Shown here in pieces: positions 26,096 to 36,515 of a stretch of 64,000 nt of DNA. Source of the DNA: an uncultured Paracoccaceae bacterium (GTDB taxonomy: Bacteria; Pseudomonadota; Alphaproteobacteria; Rhodobacterales; Rhodobacteraceae); contig CANNFA010000004.1 of assembly GCA_947503765.1 (NCBI GenBank), forward strand, positions 124,001-188,000, in the 5' to 3' direction. Numbering within the stretch: position 1 is the first letter of the stretch; each line of letters begins with the position of its first letter. Below the pieces are notes generated by a model that searched no databases, was not told where the DNA came from, and saw only the letters and a list, made by a program, of their open reading frames with translations. Position numbers and translations under genes: made by a program.

Positions 26096-26515
26096 CTATT
26101 CCTCGTCCACCGGGCCGCGCAGGGATTTCACCTGACCGCGCGCCCTCTTCCCTTCCAGCCGCCGGCGTTTGGAGGCGAGGGTCGGGCGCGTCGGGATACG
26201 CCGTTTCGGGCGGTGCAGGGCGGCACGGATCAGTTCCGCAAGCCGGTCGCGCGCGATGTCGCGGTTGCGGGCCTGGTGGCGGGTTTCGTCCACCCGCAGC
26301 ACGATCGCGCCATCGGTGGTCCAGCGGCGCCCGGCAAGCCGTTTCAGCCGGGCCTTGACCGCGCGCGGCAGGTTCGGCGACCGCTCCGCCTCGAAGCGCA
26401 GCTCGACGGCGGTGGCCACCTTGTTGACGTTCTGCCCGCCGGGACCGCCGGCGCGCACGAATTGCTCGGTCAGTTCCCAATCCTCGATCGCGATTTCGTC
26501 GGTAATGCGCAGCAT
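26096..26515 (-). CDS. arfB: Alternative ribosome-rescue factor B (peptidyl-tRNA hydrolase on stalled ribosomes)
   Basis: 139 residues. ArfB (YaeJ) enters the empty A site of ribosomes stalled on mRNA without a stop codon and hydrolyses the peptidyl-tRNA. The catalytic GGQ is at residues 26-28 in RAGGPGGQNVNK, followed by the release-factor domain; the C-terminal tail (about 105-139) is very basic (RRIPTRPTLASKRRRLEGKRARGQVKSL), as needed to sit in the mRNA channel. The start at 26515 has GAGGGGGC upstream. A structured RNA with a terminator lies 53 bases upstream and may control its expression. Confidence 0.92.
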   Translation of the reverse strand: MLRITDEIAIEDWELTEQFVRAGGPGGQNVNKVATAVELRFEAERSPNLPRAVKARLKRLAGRRWTTDGAIVLRVDETRHQARNRDIARDRLAELIRAALHRPKRRIPTRPTLASKRRRLEGKRARGQVKSLRGPVDEE

Positions 26516-26567
26516 CGCCCCCTCTTCCGCCGTTACGCTTCCCTGCTGACATAGGGCGTTTCGAACG

Positions 26568-26593
26568 AAAAGGGCCGCCATGCACGGCGGCCC
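26568..26593 (-). terminator. Rho-independent terminator upstream of arfB
   Basis: On the minus strand GGGCCGCC, loop GTGCAT, GGCGGCCC is followed by TTTTCGTT. The stem is 8 bp and perfect (plus-strand arms 26572-26579 and 26586-26593). It lies about 53 bases before the arfB start, so it either ends an independent small RNA or is an attenuator. Confidence 0.8.
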
Positions 26594-26668
26594 TTCGAGT
26601 CTTTATGGAGAAGTTCGGTTAGGACCTGAGCGGTCCAATCGAAAGGAGGTCCCCCGTCGGGGCTGCCC

Positions 26669-26725
26669 TCAGGCGGAGAATCCTCCGACTGTTCCGACAC
26701 CTTTCTCCAACATCGCTCCAGACAC
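26669..26725 (-). CDS. Tiny leader ORF (18 codons)
   Basis: GTG at 26725 is preceded by AAAGGAGGTGATCCA, about the strongest ribosome binding site possible, and the frame closes at TGA 26669-26671 after 18 residues. An in-frame ATG lies at 26713. The peptide (MSGAMLEKGVGTVGGFSA) is not known to me. Its stop is just before the arm that can sequester its own ribosome binding site. It may act by being translated rather than through its product. Confidence 0.4.
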   Translation of the reverse strand: MSGAMLEKGVGTVGGFSA

Positions 26726-26844
26726 TGGATCACCTCCTTTCGTTGATTTCTGATACCCCGAGCGTGGCACATATTTTGTGTTTGTCAAAACTTTTTCCTC
26801 AAGCTGTGGAGGATTTTGGCCGACACCCTGTTCAGGTGCCGTTT

Positions 26845-27486
26845 TCAGGCCCCGGCGCGGCGCCGACGCAACAGCGCGGCAACGACGATGCGGAACGGGA
26901 TCAGCGCGATCAGCGCCAGCGCCAGTTTTACCATCCAGTCGGCCACGGCCAGCGACACCCAGAGCGGCGCGGCGGGACCGGTGCCCAGCAGCGGCAGCGC
27001 CGCATTCGCCCAGCCGACATCGTTGGCAGGCTCGATGAAGGACAGCCCGGCCGAAAAGGCGAGCGTGAAGAAGATCGCCGTATCCACGCTCGATCCGACC
27101 AGCGACGAGGCCAGCGGCGCCGTCCACCAGCGCCCGCCGCGCAGCCGGTCGAAGACCGCCACGTCCAGCAATTGCGCCGTCAGAAAGCCAAGGCCGGATC
27201 CCAGCGCGACCCGCAACGTCACCGCCGGGTAGCTGCCGTCCGGGCCGTGCAGCATGATCTGCGTGCCGACCAGCGAACAGGCGACACCCGTGGCGAACCC
27301 GGCAAACACCACCTTGCGCGCGGTCGCGGCGCCGTAGACGCGGTTCATCACGTCGGTGACGAGAAAGGCGAAGGGATAGGTGAAGGCGCCCCAGGTCAGC
27401 CATTGGCCGAACAGGACTTGCACAAGGATGTTCGAGGCCACCACGATGGCGGCCATGGCAAGGATGCCGGGCAGGATACGGGTCAT
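26845..27486 (-). CDS. yhhQ: Queuosine precursor transporter (VUT family)
   Basis: 213 residues with about six membrane helices. The family signature TYPFAFLVTDVMNRVYG is at about residues 36-52. YhhQ-type proteins import 7-cyano-7-deazaguanine or preQ1 for queuosine synthesis in tRNA. ATG 27486 gives the expected N-terminus; the SD is weak. The gene lies upstream of the arfB leader on the same strand. No queuosine synthesis gene is in the window. Confidence 0.85.
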   Translation of the reverse strand: MTRILPGILAMAAIVVASNILVQVLFGQWLTWGAFTYPFAFLVTDVMNRVYGAATARKVVFAGFATGVACSLVGTQIMLHGPDGSYPAVTLRVALGSGLGFLTAQLLDVAVFDRLRGGRWWTAPLASSLVGSSVDTAIFFTLAFSAGLSFIEPANDVGWANAALPLLGTGPAAPLWVSLAVADWMVKLALALIALIPFRIVVAALLRRRRAGA

Positions 27487-27550
27487 CGGGTCTGGTCCGT
27501 TTTGGCAAGGTAGCGGAGACTTGGCCCCGGCGCGCGGGAACGAAAGCCGA

Positions 27551-28468
27551 TTACCGCCGGGCGCGGGCCGCGTCAAGATCGGCGGGAAGGCGGTATTCGA
27601 CAAGCTCGGTCCTCTGGAACGGGCGGAAATTGTCGTCCGAGATCATCGTCAGCCGGATATCCCCGGCCGTATCGCGCCACACCGCCAGACCTTCGAGGTT
27701 GTCGTGCTGCCCGCTCCGGGTTTCCAGGAGAACCCGTTCATCCACCGCGCCAGCATCGGTGAAGGCAAAGCTGCGCACCCGGTTGCGAAAGCCGAAGATG
27801 CCGGCAAAGTGACGCTCCAGCAGGTAGAACCGCCCGTCCGGGCCGAAATCGGCGCCGACCGGCAGGTATTCGTCGCGGCGCGGGATGTCGAAGGGCTGTG
27901 TCCAGGCGCCGTCCGCGTAGCGGTAGACGGGAAAGGGCCGGCGCTTGCGCCCGGATCGCTCGGGCAGGGTGTAAAGCGCGCCGGACGCGTCGATGGCCAG
28001 AGCCTCCAGCCCGGAATTGGGTTGCAGGCCGTCGAAATCGGGGTGCTGCGGGATCGGCCTGGCCGGACTCTGCCGACCGTCATAGACCCATACCCGGTGC
28101 CGTCCCTCGAACGACACGAAGATGCGCCCGTCATCGCGCCGTGCCAGACCTTCGGAATCGGTGTCGCTGCGGCGCAGCGGGGCGCCTTTCGTGTCATGCA
28201 ACGGGTGCACCGGCAGCGCGGACACTCCGGCAATCGCGCCGTCCACGCGCAACAGGCGTCCCTCGACCACACCGCCCCGGTCACTGAGCGCAAGGAACCG
28301 CGCGCCGCCATCCCAGACTTCGAGCCCGGAAAACCCGCCGAAGCCCCGGCCGCGCTCCGACCAGGTGTAGCTTCCCACGAACTCGGCGGCGTTGCGCGTC
28401 CCGGTCAGGCCGGGCGCGCCCACCGTCAGTCCGAACAGGATTACTGCGATGAAAGGACGGAAGCGCAT
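27551..28468 (-). CDS. Esterase-like activity of phytase family protein
   Basis: 305 residues with a signal peptide (about 1-20), so periplasmic. The mature protein matches the PF13449-type phytase-like esterase family: repeated beta-blade segments with [33 protein letters not shown] and D-N-L-E-G-L-A, whose acidic residues would bind calcium in a propeller fold. The substrate is unknown. Its start lies inside the end of mepA (28-base overlap), which suggests translational coupling, and its own ribosome binding site is weak. Confidence 0.8.
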   Translation of the reverse strand: MRFRPFIAVILFGLTVGAPGLTGTRNAAEFVGSYTWSERGRGFGGFSGLEVWDGGARFLALSDRGGVVEGRLLRVDGAIAGVSALPVHPLHDTKGAPLRRSDTDSEGLARRDDGRIFVSFEGRHRVWVYDGRQSPARPIPQHPDFDGLQPNSGLEALAIDASGALYTLPERSGRKRRPFPVYRYADGAWTQPFDIPRRDEYLPVGADFGPDGRFYLLERHFAGIFGFRNRVRSFAFTDAGAVDERVLLETRSGQHDNLEGLAVWRDTAGDIRLTMISDDNFRPFQRTELVEYRLPADLDAARARR

Positions 28469-29391
28469 TGCGACGGCAGATCCGCCAGGACGTATTCGCG
28501 GCGCGGTTTGGGCGGCGGCGCGTCCGGGTCGGGCGGCGGTGGGTTCAGGATGTTGCGGACCCATGTTTCCGCCTCGGCGCAGCCGTCGCCGGGCGGCGGC
28601 GGGGCCTGGTTGACGCATCCGCTTGCGCCCTTGGGGCACAAAAGCCGGACATGGAAATGGTAATGGTGCCCGTACCACGGGCGGATCTTGTTCAGCCACG
28701 ACCGGTCGCCGGTGGCATCCTTGCACATCTGCACCTTGGCGCCGGCAAAGACGAATATGCGCGCCACCGCCGGATCGCTGGCGGCGGCCTTGAGCACCGC
28801 CATGTGCTGCGGCGTCCACTTGTCGTTGACATAGGCGCCGTTCGCCCGCCGCATCGAGATCGACGAGATGTTCTCGCGCTCGGCGGCGCTGAGGTTCAGG
28901 CGCGCGGGCGGCAGCATCCAGATGTCGGCATCCAGCCCGATCTGGTGCGACCGGTGCCCGGTCAACATCGGGCCGCCGCGCGGCTGCGACATATCGCCGA
29001 TGTAAAGCCCTTTCCAACCCGGCTGCGCCGCCGCCGCCCGCGACAGGCGCTGGACAAAGGCCACGGTTTCAGGATGTGCCCAGTTGCGGTTCCGGCTCAG
29101 CCGCATGGCTTGCCAGGTCGGGCCGGTTTCGGGCAATTGCACGGCGCCGGCAACACATCCCTTGGCGTAGCTGCCATACGGGGCGGGCGGCTGTGCGGAC
29201 CCCGCCTTCATCGCACCGAACAATTGCTTGGCGATGGCGTTCGGGTCGAAATTCGCCGCAGCGAATGTCAGCGCCGCGCTGACCCCGGTATCCTTTGCGG
29301 CATCGGCCCCGCGATCGCTCCCGCCACCGCAGGCGGCGAGGCCCAGAGACAGCCCGAGCGTCAGGCCAATGGAGAAGAGCTTTCGGACCAT
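28441..29391 (-). CDS. mepA: Penicillin-insensitive murein endopeptidase
   Basis: 316 residues. MepA is a zinc (LAS-type) peptidase that cuts D-alanyl-meso-DAP cross-links in peptidoglycan. Here it has a lipoprotein signal with LAAC at about residues 18-21, so it should be membrane-anchored. The metal motifs are [14 protein letters not shown] (about 136-149) and the H-H-Y-H-F-H-V segment late in the protein. Family cysteines are present. It overlaps the 3' end of the MFS transporter gene by 31 bases and the start of the phytase-like esterase by 28 bases. GAAGGAG precedes the start. Confidence 0.88.
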   Translation of the reverse strand: MVRKLFSIGLTLGLSLGLAACGGGSDRGADAAKDTGVSAALTFAAANFDPNAIAKQLFGAMKAGSAQPPAPYGSYAKGCVAGAVQLPETGPTWQAMRLSRNRNWAHPETVAFVQRLSRAAAAQPGWKGLYIGDMSQPRGGPMLTGHRSHQIGLDADIWMLPPARLNLSAAERENISSISMRRANGAYVNDKWTPQHMAVLKAAASDPAVARIFVFAGAKVQMCKDATGDRSWLNKIRPWYGHHYHFHVRLLCPKGASGCVNQAPPPPGDGCAEAETWVRNILNPPPPDPDAPPPKPRREYVLADLPSQCASVLSSQ

Positions 29392-30758
29392 GCGGTGCGG
29401 TCTCCTTCGGGTTTGACCCATGCTAGCAGGATAAGCCCGGCAAGAAAAAGCCCTATCAGCGGTGTCACCCCCAGCCGTTGATTGCCGGTCAGGTCGGTCG
29501 TCACCGCGATCAGCGCCGGCGCGATGAAGGTCGTCGCCTTGCCGGCCAGCGCATAAAGACCGAACGCCTCGGTCATGCGCGCGGGATTTGCCTGCAGGAC
29601 CATCATCGTCCGGCTGGCCGATTGCAGCGCGCCGCCCGCCCCGCCGATCAGCGCGCCGCAGATGAAGAACGCGATGTCGGGCAGGCCCGACCCCGCCGCG
29701 ACGGCGAAACCCAAGACCGACTCGCGCGAGATCAGCGCGATGGCGGCGGCGACACAGAGCAGCACGACGATGCAGGTGCGGATCACCGGCATCGGCCCGA
29801 AAGCCCGGTCCGCCTTGCCGCCAAGCCACGCGAAAAGCGCCCCGGTCACGGCCGCGACGATGCCGAACACGCCGATATCCACGACGCTCCAGCCCAGCAC
29901 GCCCAGCGCATAGATCCCGCCGAACGTGTACATCCCGTTCAGCGCATCGCGGTAGAACATGGACGAGCCCAGATAGGCCGACATGGAGACCTGCCGCGGC
30001 AGCGATCGCAGGGTGCGCCCCAGCTCGCGCAGCCCCTGTTTCACCGGCGAGCCGCGCACGACCGAATGGGCCGGCTCGCGCACCCATAGAAAGAACGGCA
30101 CCATGAACACGATATACCAGATCGCCACGAACGGGCCGACCGACCGCGTGCCTTCGCGCAAGCCGGGGTCGAGGCCCAGAACAGGCTCTATTCCAAGGAA
30201 AGTGACGCCATCGCCGTTCTCGGCCAGCAGCAGAAGCATCACCGCCAGCGCCAGTACGCCGCCGCAATAGCCCCAGGCCCAGCCGGACCCGGAAATCGCC
30301 CCCAGCTCCTCGCGGCTGCCCAGCGACGGCAGCATCGCGTTGGTAAAGATCGTGGCGAATTCCATGCCGATCAACCCGATCCCGAAGAACACCAGCAGCA
30401 GCACCGGGCTGAACGTGGCCGGATGCGCCGTCCACAGCCCCGCCGCGCCGATGACATACAGAACCGAGAACCCCCAGACATAGGGAAGGCGGCGCCCGGT
30501 GCTGTCGGCGATGGCCCCCAGGATCGGGGCGAGCAGCGCGATCGACACCCCGGCGATCGTCAGGCCATACCCCCAGAGCGCCTGTGCCTCGGCGCGGGCC
30601 GCGTCCGGCGCCACGCCGGCATCGACCAGACGGCCGATCATGATCTCGGCAAAGAACGGGCCGAAGACGAAGGTCAGAAGCAGGGTGTTGTACGGCTGGC
30701 TGGCCCAGTCGAACATCATCCAGCCCCAGATGCGCCGCCGCGCGCTGACCTCGCCCAT
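29361..30758 (-). CDS. UMF1/Atg22-type MFS transporter
   Basis: 465 residues with about 12 membrane helices. The N-terminal FDWASQPYNTLLLTFVFGPFFA is characteristic of the UMF1 family (related to the yeast vacuolar effluxer Atg22). Members may export amino acids or other small products; the substrate is not known. ATG 30758 has GGGGGA upstream. It is the first gene of a tight three-gene unit with mepA and the phytase-like esterase. It is divergent from yggT. Confidence 0.85.
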   Translation of the reverse strand: MGEVSARRRIWGWMMFDWASQPYNTLLLTFVFGPFFAEIMIGRLVDAGVAPDAARAEAQALWGYGLTIAGVSIALLAPILGAIADSTGRRLPYVWGFSVLYVIGAAGLWTAHPATFSPVLLLVFFGIGLIGMEFATIFTNAMLPSLGSREELGAISGSGWAWGYCGGVLALAVMLLLLAENGDGVTFLGIEPVLGLDPGLREGTRSVGPFVAIWYIVFMVPFFLWVREPAHSVVRGSPVKQGLRELGRTLRSLPRQVSMSAYLGSSMFYRDALNGMYTFGGIYALGVLGWSVVDIGVFGIVAAVTGALFAWLGGKADRAFGPMPVIRTCIVVLLCVAAAIALISRESVLGFAVAAGSGLPDIAFFICGALIGGAGGALQSASRTMMVLQANPARMTEAFGLYALAGKATTFIAPALIAVTTDLTGNQRLGVTPLIGLFLAGLILLAWVKPEGDRTAWSESSSPLA

Positions 30759-30894
30759 TCGGAATATCCCCCGTTCGCGTCGGCGATAAGACAGGGGAAC
30801 CCGAGGGGACGCAACACTTGTCTGCCGCGGCGCTTGCCAGCCGGGTCGCAAGACCATAACTAGTTCCCGTTGCCCGGTTCAGGATCGCTTGCTC

Positions 30895-31179
30895 ATGACG
30901 TCGATATTCCAAATTCTCCTGCTGCTGCTCGATGTGATCTGGTTCATCATGATCCTGCACATCATCATGTCGTGGCTGCTGAACTTCGACGTGCTGAACC
31001 GCCGGCAGCCCTTCGTCGATCAGATCTGGATCGGTCTGAACCGCCTGCTGGAGCCGGTCTATGGCCCGATCCGCCGCATCATGCCCGACACGCGCCCGCT
31101 GGACCTGGCGCCATTGATCGCGCTGATCGCAGTATATGCCCTGCGGATCGTCATTCGGAACAACATGTACTCTTTTTGA
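30895..31179 (+). CDS. YggT family membrane protein
   Basis: 94 residues with two hydrophobic segments (about 3-27 and 70-90). The pattern W-L-L-N-F-D-V-L-N-R-x-P-x-V-D and PVYGPIRRIMPDTRPLDLAPLIALI is the YggT family core. YggT proteins are linked to osmotic tolerance and chloroplast or cell-division proteins in other organisms, without a firm role. An in-frame TTG at 30889 is an alternative start, but the ATG at 30895 has AGGA at a better distance. Confidence 0.88.
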   Translation: MTSIFQILLLLLDVIWFIMILHIIMSWLLNFDVLNRRQPFVDQIWIGLNRLLEPVYGPIRRIMPDTRPLDLAPLIALIAVYALRIVIRNNMYSF

Positions 31180-31260
31180 CGGCCCTCGCGGGTTGGCAAG
31201 CGATTCTGCATCTGCGATGTTCCCGCCGATAAGGGCAGGTTGAAGCAGTTCGCAGGGAAC

Positions 31261-33312
31261 ATGGACCGCGCAGCACATCTTTTGGGCACGGTTTTCGGAT
31301 TCGACGAATTCCGCCCCGGTCAGGCCGAGATCGTCGAGGCCGTGGCCGCGGGGCGGAACGTGCTGGCCATCATGCCCACCGGCGGCGGCAAGTCGCTGTG
31401 TTTCCAGCTTCCGGCGCTGTGCCGCGAGGGTGTGACCGTCGTCATCTCGCCGCTGATCGCGCTGATGCGCGACCAGGTCCGCGCCCTGCGCGAGGTCGGG
31501 ATCGAGGCCGGCGCGCTGACATCGGGCAACACGGCAGAGGAAACAGATGCCGTCTTTCGCGCGCTTGACGAGGGACGGCTGAAGCTTCTGTACATGGCGC
31601 CCGAACGGCTGGCCTCCGGCGGAACGCTGCCGCTTCTGCGGCGGATCGGCACCAGCCTGATCGCGGTGGACGAGGCGCATTGCGTCAGCCAGTGGGGCCA
31701 CGATTTCCGGCCCGATTACCTGGCCATCGGACAGTTGCGCCGCACGCTGGACGTGCCGCTTGCCGCGTTCACCGCCACCGCCGACGAGGAAACCCGCACC
31801 GAGATCGTCGCGCGGCTGTTCGACGGCGCGCCGCCGGAGACGTTCCTGCGCGGCTTCGACCGGCCCAACATCCACCTTGCCTTCGCCGCCAAGAACGGCC
31901 CGCGCAAGCAGATCGTCGATTTCGCGGATGCGCGGCGCGGCCAGTCGGGCATCGTCTATTGCGGCACACGGGCTAGGACAGAGACGCTTTCCGCGGCGCT
32001 GGGCCGCGAGGGGCACACCGCCTGCCATTACCACGGCGGCATGGACCCGGACGCGCGGCGCGCCGTCGAGACGCGGTTTCAGCAGGAAGACGGCCTGATC
32101 GTGGTGGCGACCGTCGCCTTCGGGATGGGCGTGGACAAGCCGGATATCCGCTGGGTCGCCCATGCCGACCTGCCCAAGTCGATCGAGGCCTATTACCAGG
32201 AGATCGGACGCGCCGGGCGCGACGGCGCGCCGGCGGAAACGCTGACCCTTTACGGCGCCGACGACATCCGGCTGCGCCGCACCCAGATCGACGAAAGCCT
32301 GGCCCCGCCGGAACGCAAGGATGCCGATCACGCCCGGCTGAACGCGCTTCTGGGTCTGGCCGAAGCGATGCGATGCCGCCGCCGCACGCTGCTGGGCTAT
32401 TTCGGCGAGACGGCAGAGGCATGCGGCAATTGCGACCTGTGCGACACCCCCCCCGAGGTTTTCGACGCCACCGAGCCGGTCCGCAAGGCGCTGTCGGCGA
32501 TGCTGCGCACCAGCGAGAGCTTTGGCGCGGGTCACCTGATCGACATCCTGACCGGCACGGAAACCGACAAGGTGCGCGCGCGCGGCCATGAGGGCCTGCC
32601 GACCTTCGGGGTGGGGCGCGATCTGACGCGCGCGGCCTGGCAGGCGGTGTTCCGGCAGATGATGGGGCGCGATCTGGTGCGGCCCGACGCGGCGCGGCAC
32701 GGCGCGTTCCGCATGACGCAGGCGGCGCGGCCGATCCTGCGCGGCGAAGAGACCATCGAGCTGCGGCGCGACACGATCAAGGCGGCGGCGACCCGGCCCG
32801 CGATCAAGACCCTTGTCAGCGAAGAGGATGCGCCGCTGCTGTCCGCGCTGAAGGCCAAGCGCCGTGCGCTGGCAGAAGCCGCGCGGATGCCCGCCTACAT
32901 GGTGTTCAACGACCGCACGCTGATCGAAATGGCCGAAACCCGGCCCGGCACGCTGGACGCGATGGCCCGCATTTCCGGTGTCGGCGCCAAGAAGCTGGAG
33001 CGCTACGGCGCGGACTTCCTGTCGGTCATCGCCGGTGCGGACGCCGGGCCAGGCACTGGGCCGGTTCATCCCGCGCGCAGGCGCCTCGCCGGGCAGGAGG
33101 CGGGCGACGTGTTCGACCGGCTGGTCGAGGCGCAGACCGAACTGGCGCGCGGTGCGGCCGGTACGGACAAGCCGATGCGCTGCTCGCCCGCGGCGCTGGC
33201 GCGTGTCGCGGCGCTGCGCCGGGCGGACCCGGCAGCGCTTGAGGGGATCCTTGGCGCGCGGCATGCTGAACGGTTCGGCCCCGCCTTCCTGTCGATCCTG
33301 CAGGAGACCTGA
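31261..33312 (+). CDS. recQ: ATP-dependent DNA helicase RecQ
   Basis: 683 residues from ATG 31261 (a TTG at 31240 is a possible earlier start). RecQ unwinds DNA 3' to 5' in recombination and replication-fork repair. Walker A Lys44 lies in TGGGKS, the DEAH box is D137-H140 in VDEAHC, motif VI is Q-E-I-G-R-A-G-R-D-G, and the zinc-binding domain has the usual four cysteines (C-R-R-R ... CGNCDLC). The C-terminal HRDC domain is present with P-A-Y-M-V-F. All motifs are intact. It stands with yaaA downstream, 55 bases away. Confidence 0.95.
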   Translation: MDRAAHLLGTVFGFDEFRPGQAEIVEAVAAGRNVLAIMPTGGGKSLCFQLPALCREGVTVVISPLIALMRDQVRALREVGIEAGALTSGNTAEETDAVFRALDEGRLKLLYMAPERLASGGTLPLLRRIGTSLIAVDEAHCVSQWGHDFRPDYLAIGQLRRTLDVPLAAFTATADEETRTEIVARLFDGAPPETFLRGFDRPNIHLAFAAKNGPRKQIVDFADARRGQSGIVYCGTRARTETLSAALGREGHTACHYHGGMDPDARRAVETRFQQEDGLIVVATVAFGMGVDKPDIRWVAHADLPKSIEAYYQEIGRAGRDGAPAETLTLYGADDIRLRRTQIDESLAPPERKDADHARLNALLGLAEAMRCRRRTLLGYFGETAEACGNCDLCDTPPEVFDATEPVRKALSAMLRTSESFGAGHLIDILTGTETDKVRARGHEGLPTFGVGRDLTRAAWQAVFRQMMGRDLVRPDAARHGAFRMTQAARPILRGEETIELRRDTIKAAATRPAIKTLVSEEDAPLLSALKAKRRALAEAARMPAYMVFNDRTLIEMAETRPGTLDAMARISGVGAKKLERYGADFLSVIAGADAGPGTGPVHPARRRLAGQEAGDVFDRLVEAQTELARGAAGTDKPMRCSPAALARVAALRRADPAALEGILGARHAERFGPAFLSILQET

Positions 33313-33367
33313 CATTGCCGCCGCGCGCGGCCGGTTGTAGTCAATGGTCAAAGAGAGGTGCCACGCA

Positions 33368-34153
33368 ATGCTGGTCGTCATTTCCCCCGCCAAACGCCTG
33401 GATGAAACGCCGATGCCGGACATCGCGCCCACCGAGCCGGAATTCGCCGCCGAGGCAGAGCGTCTGGCCGGCCATGCGCGGCAACTGACGCTGGAAAAGC
33501 TCAAGGCGCTGATGGATCTGTCGGACGACCTCGCGCGGCTGAACCGGGATCGGTTCCGTGCCTTCGGCGGCGATGACGAGGAACGGCGCGCGCGCCGGAA
33601 ACCGGCCGCGTTCCTCTATTCGGGCGATACCTATCTTGGTCTTGAGGCCGCATCGCTCGAGCCGGAAACGCTCGATTATGCGCAGCGGCACCTGCGGATC
33701 CTGTCGGGGCTATATGGTGTGCTTCGGCCGCTGGACGGGATCGAGCCGCACCGGCTTGAAATGGGCAGCCGGCTCAAAACCCGGCGGGGCGGCAGCCTCT
33801 ACGAGTTCTGGCGCGATCTGCCGGCGCGGGCGCTGAACCGTGCGGCGAACGAGGCCGGAACGGATATTCTGGTGAACTGCGCGAGCCAGGAATATTTCGG
33901 TGCCGTTGACCCCGAGGCGCTGAAACTGCGGGTGGTGACGCCGGTGTTCTACGAGATGCGCGGCGGTGCCCCGAAGATGGTGAGCTTCTATGCCAAGAAG
34001 GCGCGCGGTGCGATGGCGCGGTTCGTGATGGAACGGCGGCTGCGCGCGCCCGAGGCGCTGCGGGATTTCGAGACCGGCGGATATGCCTACGACCCGGAGA
34101 TGAGCACGCCGGACAAGCCGGTCTTCGTGCGCGGCGAGGACGCGGCGGCCTGA
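33368..34153 (+). CDS. yaaA: Peroxide stress protein YaaA
   Basis: 261 residues. YaaA/DUF328 proteins limit free intracellular iron during hydrogen peroxide stress and bind DNA in some species. Family signatures: LVVISPAKRLD at the N-terminus, P-A-F-L-Y-S-G-D-x-Y-x-G-L at about 85-97, LSGLYGVLRPLD at about 116-127, and NCASQEYF at about 175-182. All are present. ATG 33368 has GAGAGGTG upstream and gives the family N-terminus. It converges with the hybrid kinase gene, nine bases away. Confidence 0.93.
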   Translation: MLVVISPAKRLDETPMPDIAPTEPEFAAEAERLAGHARQLTLEKLKALMDLSDDLARLNRDRFRAFGGDDEERRARRKPAAFLYSGDTYLGLEAASLEPETLDYAQRHLRILSGLYGVLRPLDGIEPHRLEMGSRLKTRRGGSLYEFWRDLPARALNRAANEAGTDILVNCASQEYFGAVDPEALKLRVVTPVFYEMRGGAPKMVSFYAKKARGAMARFVMERRLRAPEALRDFETGGYAYDPEMSTPDKPVFVRGEDAAA

Positions 34154-34162
34154 CCGTGCGGC

Positions 34163-36355
<2,193 letters not shown>

Positions 36356-36515
36356 TTACCAGACTCTCCGGTCCCGCGACCCTTGCGCTCACACTTCGGC
36401 GATGATGCGCAAGTTTTGGTGAAAAGGATGTTAAGCTATCCGCGAATCCGTTGCGCGGCGCACAAGCGCCATGCGACGGTCCGGCTATTCTTTGACATCC
36501 TTCGGGGAGCATTCC

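Larger units (their letters stand above)
26568..26770 (-). ncRNA. Structured small RNA or arfB leader with sequestered super-Shine-Dalgarno
   Basis: On the minus strand the segment starts with CGAAAGGAGGTGATCCAG (complement of 26725-26742), whose last 17 bases are the exact complement of a 16S rRNA 3' end. The arm CGAAAGGAGGT (26732-26742) can pair perfectly with ACCTCCTTTCG (26640-26650), 81 bases downstream. Between them are a tiny ORF and a CCCC-GAC-GGGG hairpin; after them come a GGACC/GGTCC hairpin (26622-26636) and the terminator. A possible promoter (TTGAGG-N18-CAAAAT) lies near 26776-26805. It could be a 3'-UTR product of the transporter gene, an independent small RNA, or a leader. 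A 79-codon frame (26533-26772) also crosses it and cannot be excluded as coding. Confidence 0.5.

Noticed and set aside
26725-26742. Plus-strand match to the 3' end of 16S rRNA (GGATCACCTCCTTTC), possible rRNA fragment
   Set aside because: The match is only about 17 bases and the sequence before it is not rRNA. It is better read as a strong ribosome binding site on the minus strand.
26533-26772. 79-codon minus-strand frame across the arfB leader as a real protein
   Set aside because: It starts upstream of the strong ribosome site without its own, and it would run through a perfect terminator hairpin; kept only as an alternative.
28441-33504. Very long minus-strand open frame of nearly 1700 codons
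   Set aside because: Only its last part (28441-29391) is a gene, mepA. The rest runs antisense to or out of frame with recQ, yggT and the MFS gene and exists because of GC bias.
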